Shown in pieces: positions 6,598 through 13,441 of a stretch of 13,441 nt of DNA. The stretch is from NCBI RefSeq assembly GCF_902388705.1, contig NZ_CABMQJ010000050.1, positions 1 through 13,441 of the forward strand, in the 5' to 3' direction. The DNA is from an uncultured Alistipes sp. (lineage in GTDB: Bacteria; Bacteroidota; Bacteroidia; Bacteroidales; Rikenellaceae). Every line of letters begins with the position of its first letter. The stretch's first letter is position 1. A program made the position numbers and the translations under genes. The notes under the pieces are model-generated. The model was not told where the DNA came from. It did no database searches and saw only the letters and a list, made by a program, of their open reading frames with translations.

Positions 6598-6626
6598 AAA
6601 AAAGGAACTCATCCGTTCCTTTTTTT
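6598..6626 (-). terminator. intrinsic terminator overlapping the end of the GNAT (glsB-like) gene
   Basis: A6GGAAC (6598-6608) pairs with GTTCCT6 (6615-6625) around the loop TCATCC, followed on the minus strand by further T's. The stop codon (6609-6611) lies in the loop and the coding arm specifies the final Lys/Arg/Asn residues. The hairpin therefore both ends the reading frame and terminates transcription. Confidence 0.75.
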
Positions 6627-7616
6627 CTTAAAGCGCTCGAAATGCCCGCGAATGTGCTCGCGAAAGAGTTCCCGCCGGTATTTCAGATCGGCCTGCCATC
6701 CCAGCCAGCGGGTGTACCGCTCGCGTTTTTCGGGATAAATATCGCGGATTGTCACCAGGATGCCCGTCTCTTCGACACCCCCGAAATCGGGATTCGACAC
6801 CGTATCGAAAACCCGCATCGTGGGCGAGAGGTTCATGTAAGCGTTTATCAGCGGCGGAATATTCTCGTTGAATTCGCGGATTTTCTGAATCAGAATCCGG
6901 TAATTCTCCTGGTAGGTGCGTCCTGTGAAAAGCTGTTCGTAATAGGGGTCGTCCAAATCGAGCTGCAGCGGATGAATGCCCTCGACCAGATTATCCCTAT
7001 CGGGGAAATAGCGGCGCAGGAACCAAATCAGGGCGTTGCGGGCCACGGCCTTGTAGGTCGTGTACATCGTCACCTTGCCGAAGAGGTACTTGGAATTCGG
7101 GCTCAACACAATCAGGGCGCCCAGGCCGTCCCAGAGATTGTCCAGCGCATAGATGCTCTTGGCGTTGCCGCGCGCCTGATAGGAGGTCTGCACGAACGAA
7201 CGGCCCAGTTCGATGGTGCGGGGCAGGTAGTTGCGGCGGAATTTGTCGCTGAAGCGGAAATAGTGTTCGGTCGACAGGTGGCGGGGATATTCGTCCGTGC
7301 AGATGATGAAACGGTAGCCCCCGACGATCTCCTCTGCCGCGGGATCCCACACAATCAACTGGTAATACCCGTCCTCGGCCAAATCCTCGGCATCGACATC
7401 CAGTTCGTTGCCCGTGCCGCCCCCGGCGCCACGGAACGCGATTTCGCGCAGCCGTCCGATTTCGCGCATCAGCGCGGGACAGTCGGCCGCCGGGAAGATG
7501 TAAATTTCGTTTCCGGCTTTCTTCGTGTCGCGGGCCTTGCGCCCGGGCGTCAGCTCGGCCCGCAGCAGTTCCCGGTCGACGGGAGGTATGACTGGTTCCA
7601 TTTTTCTCTGTTGCAT
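6609..7616 (-). CDS. glsB: GNAT-fold N-acyltransferase, GlsB-like (glycine lipid synthesis)
   Basis: This 335-residue cytoplasmic protein has a GNAT-type acyltransferase domain at about residues 35-180. It includes a REIAFRGAGGGTGNELDVD stretch at ~57-75, strand GGYRFIIC at 99-106 and ELGRSFV at 136-142, as in the OlsB-like N-acyltransferases. In Bacteroides, GlsB attaches a 3-hydroxy fatty acid to the amino group of glycine, giving the N-acyl glycine (commendamide) that GlsA then O-acylates. The basic C-terminal tail (FKKKRNG) may contact the membrane. The gene lies 22 nt downstream of the O-acyltransferase gene, which is the pairing expected for glycine-lipid synthesis. The start could be the ATG at 7616 or the one five codons later at 7601 (MEPVIPPV). 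An ornithine-lipid role (OlsB) is an alternative, but the Bacteroidota context favours glycine or serine-glycine lipids. Confidence 0.72.
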   Translation of the reverse strand: MQQRKMEPVIPPVDRELLRAELTPGRKARDTKKAGNEIYIFPAADCPALMREIGRLREIAFRGAGGGTGNELDVDAEDLAEDGYYQLIVWDPAAEEIVGGYRFIICTDEYPRHLSTEHYFRFSDKFRRNYLPRTIELGRSFVQTSYQARGNAKSIYALDNLWDGLGALIVLSPNSKYLFGKVTMYTTYKAVARNALIWFLRRYFPDRDNLVEGIHPLQLDLDDPYYEQLFTGRTYQENYRILIQKIREFNENIPPLINAYMNLSPTMRVFDTVSNPDFGGVEETGILVTIRDIYPEKRERYTRWLGWQADLKYRRELFREHIRGHFERFKKKRNG

Positions 7617-7638
7617 AGCAGGGACAAAAATACCGTTT

Positions 7639-8472
7639 TTACTGGTTTTTTTCTGCCGGGAGAAGCATTTTTTCCAAAAAATACGCCTTTTTACGTACGA
7701 ATTCGGCCTGTTCGCGGAGCGTGCCGTAGCGTTGCAGTTCGGCCACCGGAATCGGGTCGCCCACCAAGATTCGGAAGTGTTTGCCTTTCTGCGAGAACAT
7801 CTCGTCGGGCAGCCAGAGCATCTCGATGTTGAATTTGACGCCCAGCATCCTGCGTATGCGGTCGACGCGGTAAAAGAAGTTCGACAGCCGCCCCTCGACG
7901 AACACGGGCACGATCTCCCGCTGCGAGGAGTAGGCTTTCTTCAGGAAACTCGTTTTCCACGGCAGGTCGGTCACCTCGCCGTCGATACAGCGCGAGCAGA
8001 GACCGGCCGGAAAAGTCAGGATGGGCAGCTCGCCGAAAAATTCCTCGTCGAATTTACGGGCGTAGGAGGTGCTCTGCGAACCGTGCTTGTTGACCGGTAT
8101 CCACAGGGGACGCAGCGGTTCGAGGTGCATCAGCAGGTCGTTGACCACCACGCGGGCGTCCCCGAAGCGGTCGATCAGCTTGTCGGCCAGCATCATGCCG
8201 TCCATTCCCCCGAACGGATGGTTCGAGGCGAAGAGGTAGCGGCCCCGGGAATCGAGTTTTTCGAGTCCTTCGATCGAATAGGTCACCTGCCACTCGCGGA
8301 AACAGGCGCGGATAAATTCCTGCGGAGGCAGGTTCCAGTAATGCTCGAGGATGTAATTGATTTCCGGCTCGTGGATGGTGCGCCGGAGCCAGCGGAGGGC
8401 GAAGCCGGGCACCCAGCGGGCCAGCCGCGGGGCTTTGTCGGCGAGAACAGCTCCGATATCTATTCTGGGCAT
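7639..8472 (-). CDS. glsA: lysophospholipid-type O-acyltransferase, GlsA-like (glycine lipid synthesis)
   Basis: This 277-residue PlsC-superfamily acyltransferase is probably bound to the inner face of the cytoplasmic membrane. The catalytic motif is NHPFGGMDG (84-92), with His85 and Asp91 five residues apart rather than the usual four. The acceptor-binding motif is FPAGLCSR (154-161), followed by the IVPVFVEGR strand (187-195). In Bacteroides, GlsA adds a second fatty acid to the hydroxyl of N-acyl glycine made by GlsB. The gene is first in a two-gene minus-strand operon and its ATG is 24 nt after a perfect TATATTTG box. It diverges from rsmH. A general 1-acylglycerol-3-phosphate acyltransferase is the alternative; pairing with the GNAT gene favours aminolipid synthesis. 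Confidence 0.75.
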   Translation of the reverse strand: MPRIDIGAVLADKAPRLARWVPGFALRWLRRTIHEPEINYILEHYWNLPPQEFIRACFREWQVTYSIEGLEKLDSRGRYLFASNHPFGGMDGMMLADKLIDRFGDARVVVNDLLMHLEPLRPLWIPVNKHGSQSTSYARKFDEEFFGELPILTFPAGLCSRCIDGEVTDLPWKTSFLKKAYSSQREIVPVFVEGRLSNFFYRVDRIRRMLGVKFNIEMLWLPDEMFSQKGKHFRILVGDPIPVAELQRYGTLREQAEFVRKKAYFLEKMLLPAEKNQ

Positions 8473-8496
8473 AGGGTGTTCAAAAAATTATATCCA

Positions 8497-8504
8497 CAAA
8501 TATA
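8497..8504 (-). promoter_or_regulatory. -7 box TATATTTG for the glsA-glsB operon
   Basis: On the minus strand TATATTTG matches the Bacteroidota -7 consensus exactly and lies 24 nt before the glsA start codon. A T-rich stretch lies upstream, but no well-placed TTTG -33 box is visible. Confidence 0.6.
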
Positions 8505-8527
8505 GGTATTCTTTTTCGAAAAATCCC

Positions 8528-8535
8528 TAACTTTA
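8528..8535 (+). promoter_or_regulatory. candidate -7 box TAACTTTA for the rsmH dcw operon
   Basis: TAACTTTA differs from TAnnTTTG only in the last base and lies 29 nt before the rsmH ATG. It is back-to-back with the divergent glsA promoter, the two boxes being only 23 nt apart. The -33 region is unconvincing. Confidence 0.4.
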
Positions 8536-8564
8536 CACCCAAATCGACCTTGTCAGCAACGATT

Positions 8565-9467
8565 ATGTCCAACTACCACACCCCTGTCCTCCTGGAGGAG
8601 TCCGTCGGCCTGCTCGGCATCGACCCCGCAGGCACCTACGTCGACCTCACGTTCGGCGGGGGCGGCCATTCGCGCCGCATCCTCGAAGAGCTGGGACCCG
8701 GGGGGCGGCTCTACGCCTTCGACCAGGACCGCGATACGCGGGCGAACTGCCCCGGCGACGGGCGTTTCCACTATGTCGAGAGCAATTTCCGCTTCCTGCG
8801 CGGGGCGCTGCGGCTGCGCGGCGTGACCCAGGCGGACGGCATCCTGGCCGACCTGGGGGTGTCGTCGCACCACTTCGACGCCGTCGAGCGGGGCTTCTCG
8901 TTCCGGGGCGAAGCGCCGCTGGACATGCGCATGAACCAGCGCGGGACGCTGACGGCGGCCGCTATCGTGAACACCTACCCGGCCGATTCGCTGACCCGGC
9001 TGCTGGGCGACTGGGGCGAACTGGACACGCCGTGGAAAGTCGCCAACTGCATCGTCCGGGCGCGGGAAACGGCGCCGATTGAAACCACGGCGCAGCTGGT
9101 CGAGGCCGTCAGGCCCTGCACGCCGAAAAAAGACGAATCGAAGTTCCTGACCAAACTCTTCCAGGCGCTGCGCATCGAGGTCAACGGCGAGATGGAGGCG
9201 CTCAAGATGGCGCTCGAGCAGAGCCTCAAGGTGCTGCGGCCCGGCGGGCGGCTGGTGGTCATTTCCTACCACTCGCTCGAAGACCGCCTGGTGAAGAACT
9301 TCCTGCGCAGCGGGAACTTCTCGGGCGAGGTGGAAAAGGATTTTTTCGGACGGGCGCTCACGCCGTTCGACCTGCTGACGCGCAAGGCCGTCGTTCCGGC
9401 GGCCGAAGAGTTGGAACGCAACCCCCGGTCGCGCTCGGCGAAGCTGCGCGCAGCCGTAAAACGATAA
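8565..9467 (+). CDS. rsmH: 16S rRNA (cytosine(1402)-N(4))-methyltransferase RsmH (MraW)
   Basis: RsmH methylates N4 of C1402 in the P-site region of 16S rRNA, using SAM, in the cytoplasm. The 300-residue length is normal. Family motifs are HTPVLLEE at 5-12, the SAM loop GGGGHS at 31-36, DLGVSSHHFD at 96-105, LDMRMN at 119-124, VISYHSLEDR at 232-241 and the basic C-terminal NPRSRSAKLRA at 286-296. I chose the ATG at 8565, because it begins directly before the conserved YHTPVLL; an upstream TTG at 8550 would add five residues with no family support. It is the first gene of the dcw cluster here and is followed after 7 nt by ftsL. Confidence 0.96.
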   Translation: MSNYHTPVLLEESVGLLGIDPAGTYVDLTFGGGGHSRRILEELGPGGRLYAFDQDRDTRANCPGDGRFHYVESNFRFLRGALRLRGVTQADGILADLGVSSHHFDAVERGFSFRGEAPLDMRMNQRGTLTAAAIVNTYPADSLTRLLGDWGELDTPWKVANCIVRARETAPIETTAQLVEAVRPCTPKKDESKFLTKLFQALRIEVNGEMEALKMALEQSLKVLRPGGRLVVISYHSLEDRLVKNFLRSGNFSGEVEKDFFGRALTPFDLLTRKAVVPAAEELERNPRSRSAKLRAAVKR

Positions 9468-9474
9468 TCCGGCC

Positions 9475-9990
9475 ATGTACTCCGACCACGAATTCGACCC
9501 GGTAACCCCCGAAGAGCAGGCCCGCCGCGAGCAGGAGGAGGAATTCGCCCGCCGCGTGCGGCGCGAAGTGCTGCGCATCGAGCGGGGCGAAGCCGAGGAG
9601 GACATCCGCGCCGACCTGGAGCGCGAGCAGGAGGAGAAGGCCGAAGAGGAGGAGCGCGAACGCAAAGAGCGCCGCCGCAAGGCCAGTACGCTCTGGCAGC
9701 TCTTCTCGGGCACGATTCTCGTGCGCGAGGGCGTTTCGAAATACTACCCCTACATGCTTTCGATTGCGGCCATGTTCTTTTTGAGCATCGCCGTCATGTT
9801 CACGGCGCTGCACCTCGACATGAAGTACACGCGCCTCGAACGCGAAGTCCAAATCCTGCGCGAGCGCTCTATCCGCCTGCAGGAGCAGCGCTACCGCCGC
9901 ACGACCCATTCGGCCATCGTCGAAAGGCTGCGCGAACGCGGCATCGACCTTTACGACCCGCTGGCCCCGGGCGAAATCATCGAAAACTAA
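9475..9990 (+). CDS. ftsL: FtsL-like cell division protein with long charged N-terminal extension
   Basis: This 171-residue bitopic membrane protein lies between rsmH and ftsI, the usual position of ftsL. It has one transmembrane helix at about 91-113. A periplasmic coiled coil with leucine/isoleucine spacing follows (TRLEREVQILRERSIRLQEQ, 119-138), then the terminal RERGIDLYDPLAPGEII that is typical of Bacteroidota FtsL. FtsL forms the FtsQLB complex that activates septal synthesis by FtsW and FtsI. Unusual is the cytoplasmic part: about 85 residues, of which 12-70 are almost entirely Glu, Arg, Lys and Ala and should form a charged helix or coiled coil. Most Bacteroidota FtsL proteins are around 110-120 residues. 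The gap to ftsI is only 6 nt. Confidence 0.85.
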   Translation: MYSDHEFDPVTPEEQARREQEEEFARRVRREVLRIERGEAEEDIRADLEREQEEKAEEEERERKERRRKASTLWQLFSGTILVREGVSKYYPYMLSIAAMFFLSIAVMFTALHLDMKYTRLEREVQILRERSIRLQEQRYRRTTHSAIVERLRERGIDLYDPLAPGEIIEN

Positions 9991-9996
9991 ACGGCG

Positions 9997-12261
9997 ATGA
10001 AACAGGAGCGTTCGAAAATCAAAAGCGACATTCTGCTGCGGGTGAGGCTGCTTTACGTGCTGTTCATCCTCGCGGGGCTCATCGTGTTTTCGCGCCTGAT
10101 CTGGGTACAGCTTTTCAGCTCCGAAGTGGCCTACAACGCAGAGCGCCTCGCCAGCCGCATTTTCACCGAGCAGATTATCCCGGCACAGCGCGGCAGCATC
10201 CTCTCGCGCAATGGGGCGCCGCTGGCGACCTCGATCTTCCGCTATCAGGCCGCATTCGACTTCGCGGCCCCGGGCCTCGATTCGCTCAAGACCTTCCGCG
10301 AACAGAGCGACTCGCTCGCCAAGCTGCTCGCCGCTTTCTTCCGGGACAAACCCGCCTCGGAATACGCCCGCCGCTTCCGCGAGGAGCATGCCCGCCGCTT
10401 CCGGCTCGTCAACGGCCGCGACACCTCTTACCTGCGTTCCGAAGGGTGGTTCTCCCGCATGATGGACCGCCTGCGGGGCGAGGAGTACGTCACCCGGAAA
10501 ATCTACGACACGATTCGCGACCACACGCCCGTCAACATCCTGCCCCGCGAAGTGGATTACGCCGAGTGGGAAACCCTGCGGCGCTATCCGCTGCTGAACT
10601 GGAACATGGGCATGGTCTACCGCCTGGTCGAACGCGACCAGCGCATCTACCCGCAGGGCGAACTGGCGCGCCGCACCATCGGCCTGACGGGCGACAAGGG
10701 CAACTACGGCATCGAGGATGCCTACCGCGAGGAGCTTGCGGGCCGCGACGGCAAGGCCCTGCGCCAGCGTATCGCCCGGGGCTTCTACGGCCGCGTCGCG
10801 GGCGGCGGCCACGAGGAGCCCGTGGACGGATACGACATCGTAACGACGCTCGACCTCGACCTGCAGGACGTGGCCGACAAGGCGCTGCGGCACCAGCTCG
10901 AGGCCCAGAACGCCATCTGGGGCACCACCATCGTCATGGAGGTGCAGACGGGCGAAATCCTCGCCATGGCCAACCTGGGGCGCGCAGGCACGAGCGGCGT
11001 CTTCTACGAACGCGAAAACTACGCGCTGGGCCGCAGCATGGAACCCGGCTCGACGTTCAAACTGGCGACGATGCTCACGCTGCTCGACGACGCCGGCATG
11101 TCGCCGCAAACCGCCTACGACACCCACAACGGCGACCCGGTGACGGTCGGCCCGGCCAAAAACATCCGCGATTCGCACCGCGGCGACCACGTCATCGATT
11201 TCCGCCGCGCCGTAGCCTCCTCGTCGAACGTCTACTTCGCCAAGGCGATTTGGGATCGCTACGGCATCACCGGCAAAAAGCAGGAGTACAGCGACTTCCT
11301 CCACAAGAAACTCCGCCTCGGGCAGACCGTCGGACTCGAACGGCTCGGCGAGCGCACCCCGTCGATTACCACCGACTGGAAAGTTCCCGACCCGGGCGTC
11401 ATGCTCGTGAAGATGAGTTACGGCTACCGCGTACGGCTGGCCCCAATCCAGATGATTACGTTCTACAACGCCATCGCCAACGACGGGAAGATGATTTCAC
11501 CCGTGCTGATCCGCGAACTGCGGTACGGCGACCGGGTCGAGGAGCGCTTCGAAACGCAGACCCTCGCTTCGTCCATCTGCTCGCGTTCGGCGCTGCGCGA
11601 AGTGCAGCGCTGCCTCAAAGCGGTCTGCACCGAGGGTACGGCCAGCCTCTACTTCAAAGACACGACCCGCCTGCGCGTCGCCGCCAAGACCGGCACGGCG
11701 CAGATTACCGACGCCCGCAGCCGCGAGGGACGCTACTACCTCGGCTCGATGGTCGCCTACTTCCCGGCCGACAATCCCCGCTACACGGTGCTGACGACCA
11801 TCGAGACCCGTGCACAGGCCGGCAAAGCCTACTACGGAGGCCCGCTGGCGGGCCCCGTTGTAAAACGCATGGTCGACTACATCTACAACCGCAACCGCGA
11901 CTGGTACGGCCGCGTGGAGCGGCACGGCCCGCGCCAGTATCCCGAACAGGTAAAGGGCGGCGACATCGCCCAAATCCGCCGCGTGACCGACAAACTCTCG
12001 CCCCGCGCCTCGTTCGACCACCGCACGGGCTGGGGCCGGGCCCGGGTCGACAGCCTCTCGAACGTCGTCATCACGAGCCTGCAGGACGAAGCGGGCACGA
12101 TGCCCGACGTGCGGGGCATGGGGCTCAAGGACGCGCTGTTCGTGCTCGAAAGCCGCGGGCTGAAAGTCCGCTTCTCGGGCCGGGGCGCCGTGACGCACCA
12201 AAGCATCGCGGCCGGGGCACGCATCGCCCCGGGCTCGACGGTCGCCATAACGTTGAAATAA
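9997..12261 (+). CDS. ftsI: division-specific penicillin-binding protein FtsI (PBP3-type, PASTA-containing)
   Basis: This 754-residue class B penicillin-binding protein cross-links septal peptidoglycan with FtsW. A short cytoplasmic tail is followed by one membrane anchor (~14-36). The PBP dimerisation domain begins near RGSILSRNG (about 66-74). The transpeptidase domain has all three active-site motifs: STFK with Ser352 as nucleophile and Lys355, SSN at 409-411, and KTGTAQ starting at Lys564. The last ~54 residues, starting MPDVRGMGLKDALFVLE, are one PASTA domain. The length is slightly above the ~700 usual for Bacteroidota FtsI. The gene starts 6 nt after ftsL, so the two are cotranscribed. 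Position in the dcw cluster supports the division-specific role over an elongation PBP2. Confidence 0.95.
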   Translation: MKQERSKIKSDILLRVRLLYVLFILAGLIVFSRLIWVQLFSSEVAYNAERLASRIFTEQIIPAQRGSILSRNGAPLATSIFRYQAAFDFAAPGLDSLKTFREQSDSLAKLLAAFFRDKPASEYARRFREEHARRFRLVNGRDTSYLRSEGWFSRMMDRLRGEEYVTRKIYDTIRDHTPVNILPREVDYAEWETLRRYPLLNWNMGMVYRLVERDQRIYPQGELARRTIGLTGDKGNYGIEDAYREELAGRDGKALRQRIARGFYGRVAGGGHEEPVDGYDIVTTLDLDLQDVADKALRHQLEAQNAIWGTTIVMEVQTGEILAMANLGRAGTSGVFYERENYALGRSMEPGSTFKLATMLTLLDDAGMSPQTAYDTHNGDPVTVGPAKNIRDSHRGDHVIDFRRAVASSSNVYFAKAIWDRYGITGKKQEYSDFLHKKLRLGQTVGLERLGERTPSITTDWKVPDPGVMLVKMSYGYRVRLAPIQMITFYNAIANDGKMISPVLIRELRYGDRVEERFETQTLASSICSRSALREVQRCLKAVCTEGTASLYFKDTTRLRVAAKTGTAQITDARSREGRYYLGSMVAYFPADNPRYTVLTTIETRAQAGKAYYGGPLAGPVVKRMVDYIYNRNRDWYGRVERHGPRQYPEQVKGGDIAQIRRVTDKLSPRASFDHRTGWGRARVDSLSNVVITSLQDEAGTMPDVRGMGLKDALFVLESRGLKVRFSGRGAVTHQSIAAGARIAPGSTVAITLK

Positions 12262-12289
12262 GATAAAACAGGAAATATCCGTCCCGATT

Positions 12290-12318
12290 GCCGCCCCGTG
12301 CGGCGGCGGAAGCTCCGC
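12290..12318 (+). other. GC hairpins in the ftsI-murE gap
   Basis: The 85-nt gap between ftsI and murE holds GCCGC/GCGGC (12290-12294 with 12300-12304) and GCGGA/TCCGC (12306-12310 with 12314-12318). Neither has a U-tract, so transcription should read through. They may be processing or attenuating structures, or simple consequences of high GC. Confidence 0.35.
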
Positions 12319-12346
12319 AGGGCCGGACACGCAACGATAACGGTTT

Positions 12347-13441
12347 ATGAAAACACTGAAAGAACTCCTGAAGGATACGCCCGTCGAGGCGCTGCACGGC
12401 GACGATTCCACCGCCGTCGCCGGACTGATTTACGACTCGCGCGCCGTGCGCCCGGGCGACTGCTTCTTCGCAACCCGCGGCACGCAGTGCGACGGCCACG
12501 ATTTCATCCCCTCCGCCATCGCGAAAGGCGCCGCGGCGGTGGTCTGCGAACGCCTGCCCGAACAAACGGCCGACGGGGTAGCCTACGCCGTGGTTCCCGA
12601 CGCCGCCGGGGCGCTGGCCGACATGGCGGCGGCTTTCTACGGCCACCCGAGCCGCGAATTGAAACTCGTGGGCGTCACCGGCACCAACGGCAAGACCACG
12701 ACCGTGACGCTGCTCTACGATCTGGTGCGGGCGCTGGGCTACAAGGCCGGGCTGATTTCGACGGTGGTCTACAAAATCGGCAACCGCACCGTCGAAGCGA
12801 CGCACACCACACCCGACTCCGTGCGGCTGAACGCCATGATGCGGGAGATGGCCGACGAGGGGTGCGAATACTGTTTCATGGAGTGTTCGTCGCACGCCAT
12901 CGTACAGGAACGCACGCGGGGCCTGCACTTCGCGGGCGGCATCTTCTCGAACATCACGCACGACCACCTCGACTACCACAAGACCTTCGCCGAATACATC
13001 CGCGCCAAGAAACTCTTCTTCGACGGACTCGGCGCAAAGGCTTTCGCCCTGACAAACATCGACGACCGCAACGGCCGCGTGATGGTGCAGAACACGGCCG
13101 CCTCCGTACACACCTATTCGTTGCGCGCAATGGCGGACTTCCGCTGCAAAATCGTCGAGATGCACGTCGACGGCATGCTGCTGCGCATCGACGGACAGGA
13201 GGTATGGGTCGGGCTCGTAGGCCGTTTCAACGCCTACAACCTGCTCTCGGTCTACGGCGCGGCCGTATTGCTGGGCCTCGACCGCGCGGAAGTGCTGCGC
13301 GCGGCGAGCACGCTGCACGCCGCGAGCGGACGCTTCGAGTTCGTGCGGGCGGCGAACGGCACCACGGCCATCGTCGACTACGCCCACACGCCCGACGCCC
13401 TGGAGAACGTCATCCAGACCGTCGAGGAGATACGCACCCCG
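12347..13441 (+). CDS. murE: UDP-N-acetylmuramoyl-tripeptide synthetase MurE, truncated by the window end
   Basis: MurE adds the third residue of the peptidoglycan stem peptide to UDP-MurNAc-L-Ala-D-Glu, using ATP, in the cytoplasm. The window holds the first 365 codons of an expected ~480-490. The N-terminal UMP-binding domain includes IYDSRAVRPGDCFFATRG (28-45). The Mur ligase central domain has the ATP loop GTNGKTT with Lys116, the THTTPDS segment that contacts substrate, the SSHA motif, and FSNITHDHLDYH. The C-terminal ligase domain begins near SGRFEFVRA and DYAHTPDALENV, which fits MurE well. The DNPR-type motif that tells meso-diaminopimelate from lysine enzymes lies beyond the window, so the added amino acid cannot be read here. 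The ATG at 12347 gives the normal family N-terminus. Confidence 0.95.
   Translation, partial: MKTLKELLKDTPVEALHGDDSTAVAGLIYDSRAVRPGDCFFATRGTQCDGHDFIPSAIAKGAAAVVCERLPEQTADGVAYAVVPDAAGALADMAAAFYGHPSRELKLVGVTGTNGKTTTVTLLYDLVRALGYKAGLISTVVYKIGNRTVEATHTTPDSVRLNAMMREMADEGCEYCFMECSSHAIVQERTRGLHFAGGIFSNITHDHLDYHKTFAEYIRAKKLFFDGLGAKAFALTNIDDRNGRVMVQNTAASVHTYSLRAMADFRCKIVEMHVDGMLLRIDGQEVWVGLVGRFNAYNLLSVYGAAVLLGLDRAEVLRAASTLHAASGRFEFVRAANGTTAIVDYAHTPDALENVIQTVEEIRTP

Noticed and set aside
8550..8564. TTG start for rsmH adding five residues
   Set aside because: The ATG at 8565 begins directly before the conserved YHTPVLL of RsmH; the extension has no support.
9358..11304. Long open frame on the minus strand opposite rsmH/ftsL/ftsI (648 codons)
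   Set aside because: It runs antisense across three conserved dcw genes and shows no family motifs; a product of high GC at codon third positions.
1..13441. CRISPR array, transposon, integron, tRNA or rRNA
   Set aside because: No regularly spaced repeats, transposase or integrase-like proteins, terminal inverted repeats, or tRNA/rRNA-like sequence were seen.

Overview
The window looks like a chromosomal segment of a high-GC Bacteroidales bacterium, most likely Alistipes or a close relative. The evidence is: Bacteroidota-type promoters (TAnnTTTG -7 boxes, one with a TTTG box 20 nt upstream); little use of strong Shine-Dalgarno sites; a lipoprotein with an acidic SDDD stretch after the lipid cysteine; a PG_1098-like methyltransferase with a THUMP-like tail; and a GlsA/GlsB-type aminolipid acyltransferase pair. 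The genus is inferred from composition and gene content, not from a search. I see no tRNA, rRNA, CRISPR array, insertion sequence or phage gene, and no gene-free stretch longer than 233 bases.

Left part (1-4751, plus strand): a SAM-dependent methyltransferase is followed by a clear promoter and a three-gene operon. The operon holds a YihY/BrkB membrane protein, a Rossmann/DUF2520 protein, and a KdsC-type HAD phosphatase. It ends in a hairpin region that includes a C8...G9 homopolymer pair. Next comes an unrecognised secreted protein of lower GC content, and then a perfect bidirectional terminator.

Middle part (4985-8472, minus strand): the most interesting gene encodes a predicted surface lipoprotein with an N-terminal BACON/Ig-like domain. 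Its C-terminal domain carries, in order, the motifs of bacterial GT80 sialyltransferases (SDG, GTS...SE.QQ, FKPHP, PFE, GG.PST). Beyond it lies a two-gene operon of a lysophospholipid-type O-acyltransferase and a GNAT-type N-acyltransferase, matching the glycine-lipid pair GlsA/GlsB. The operon ends in a terminator whose hairpin contains the stop codon.

Right part (8565-13441, plus strand): this is the start of the division and cell wall (dcw) cluster, rsmH - ftsL - ftsI (PASTA-type division transpeptidase) - murE, with murE cut by the window edge. The cluster diverges from the acyltransferase operon and has no mraZ in front of rsmH. FtsL has an unusual charged N-terminal extension of about 85 residues.

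Most of the window serves the cell envelope: lipid A/Kdo supply (KdsC), aminolipids (GlsA/GlsB), peptidoglycan and division (dcw), and possibly surface glycan sialylation (the GT80-like protein).
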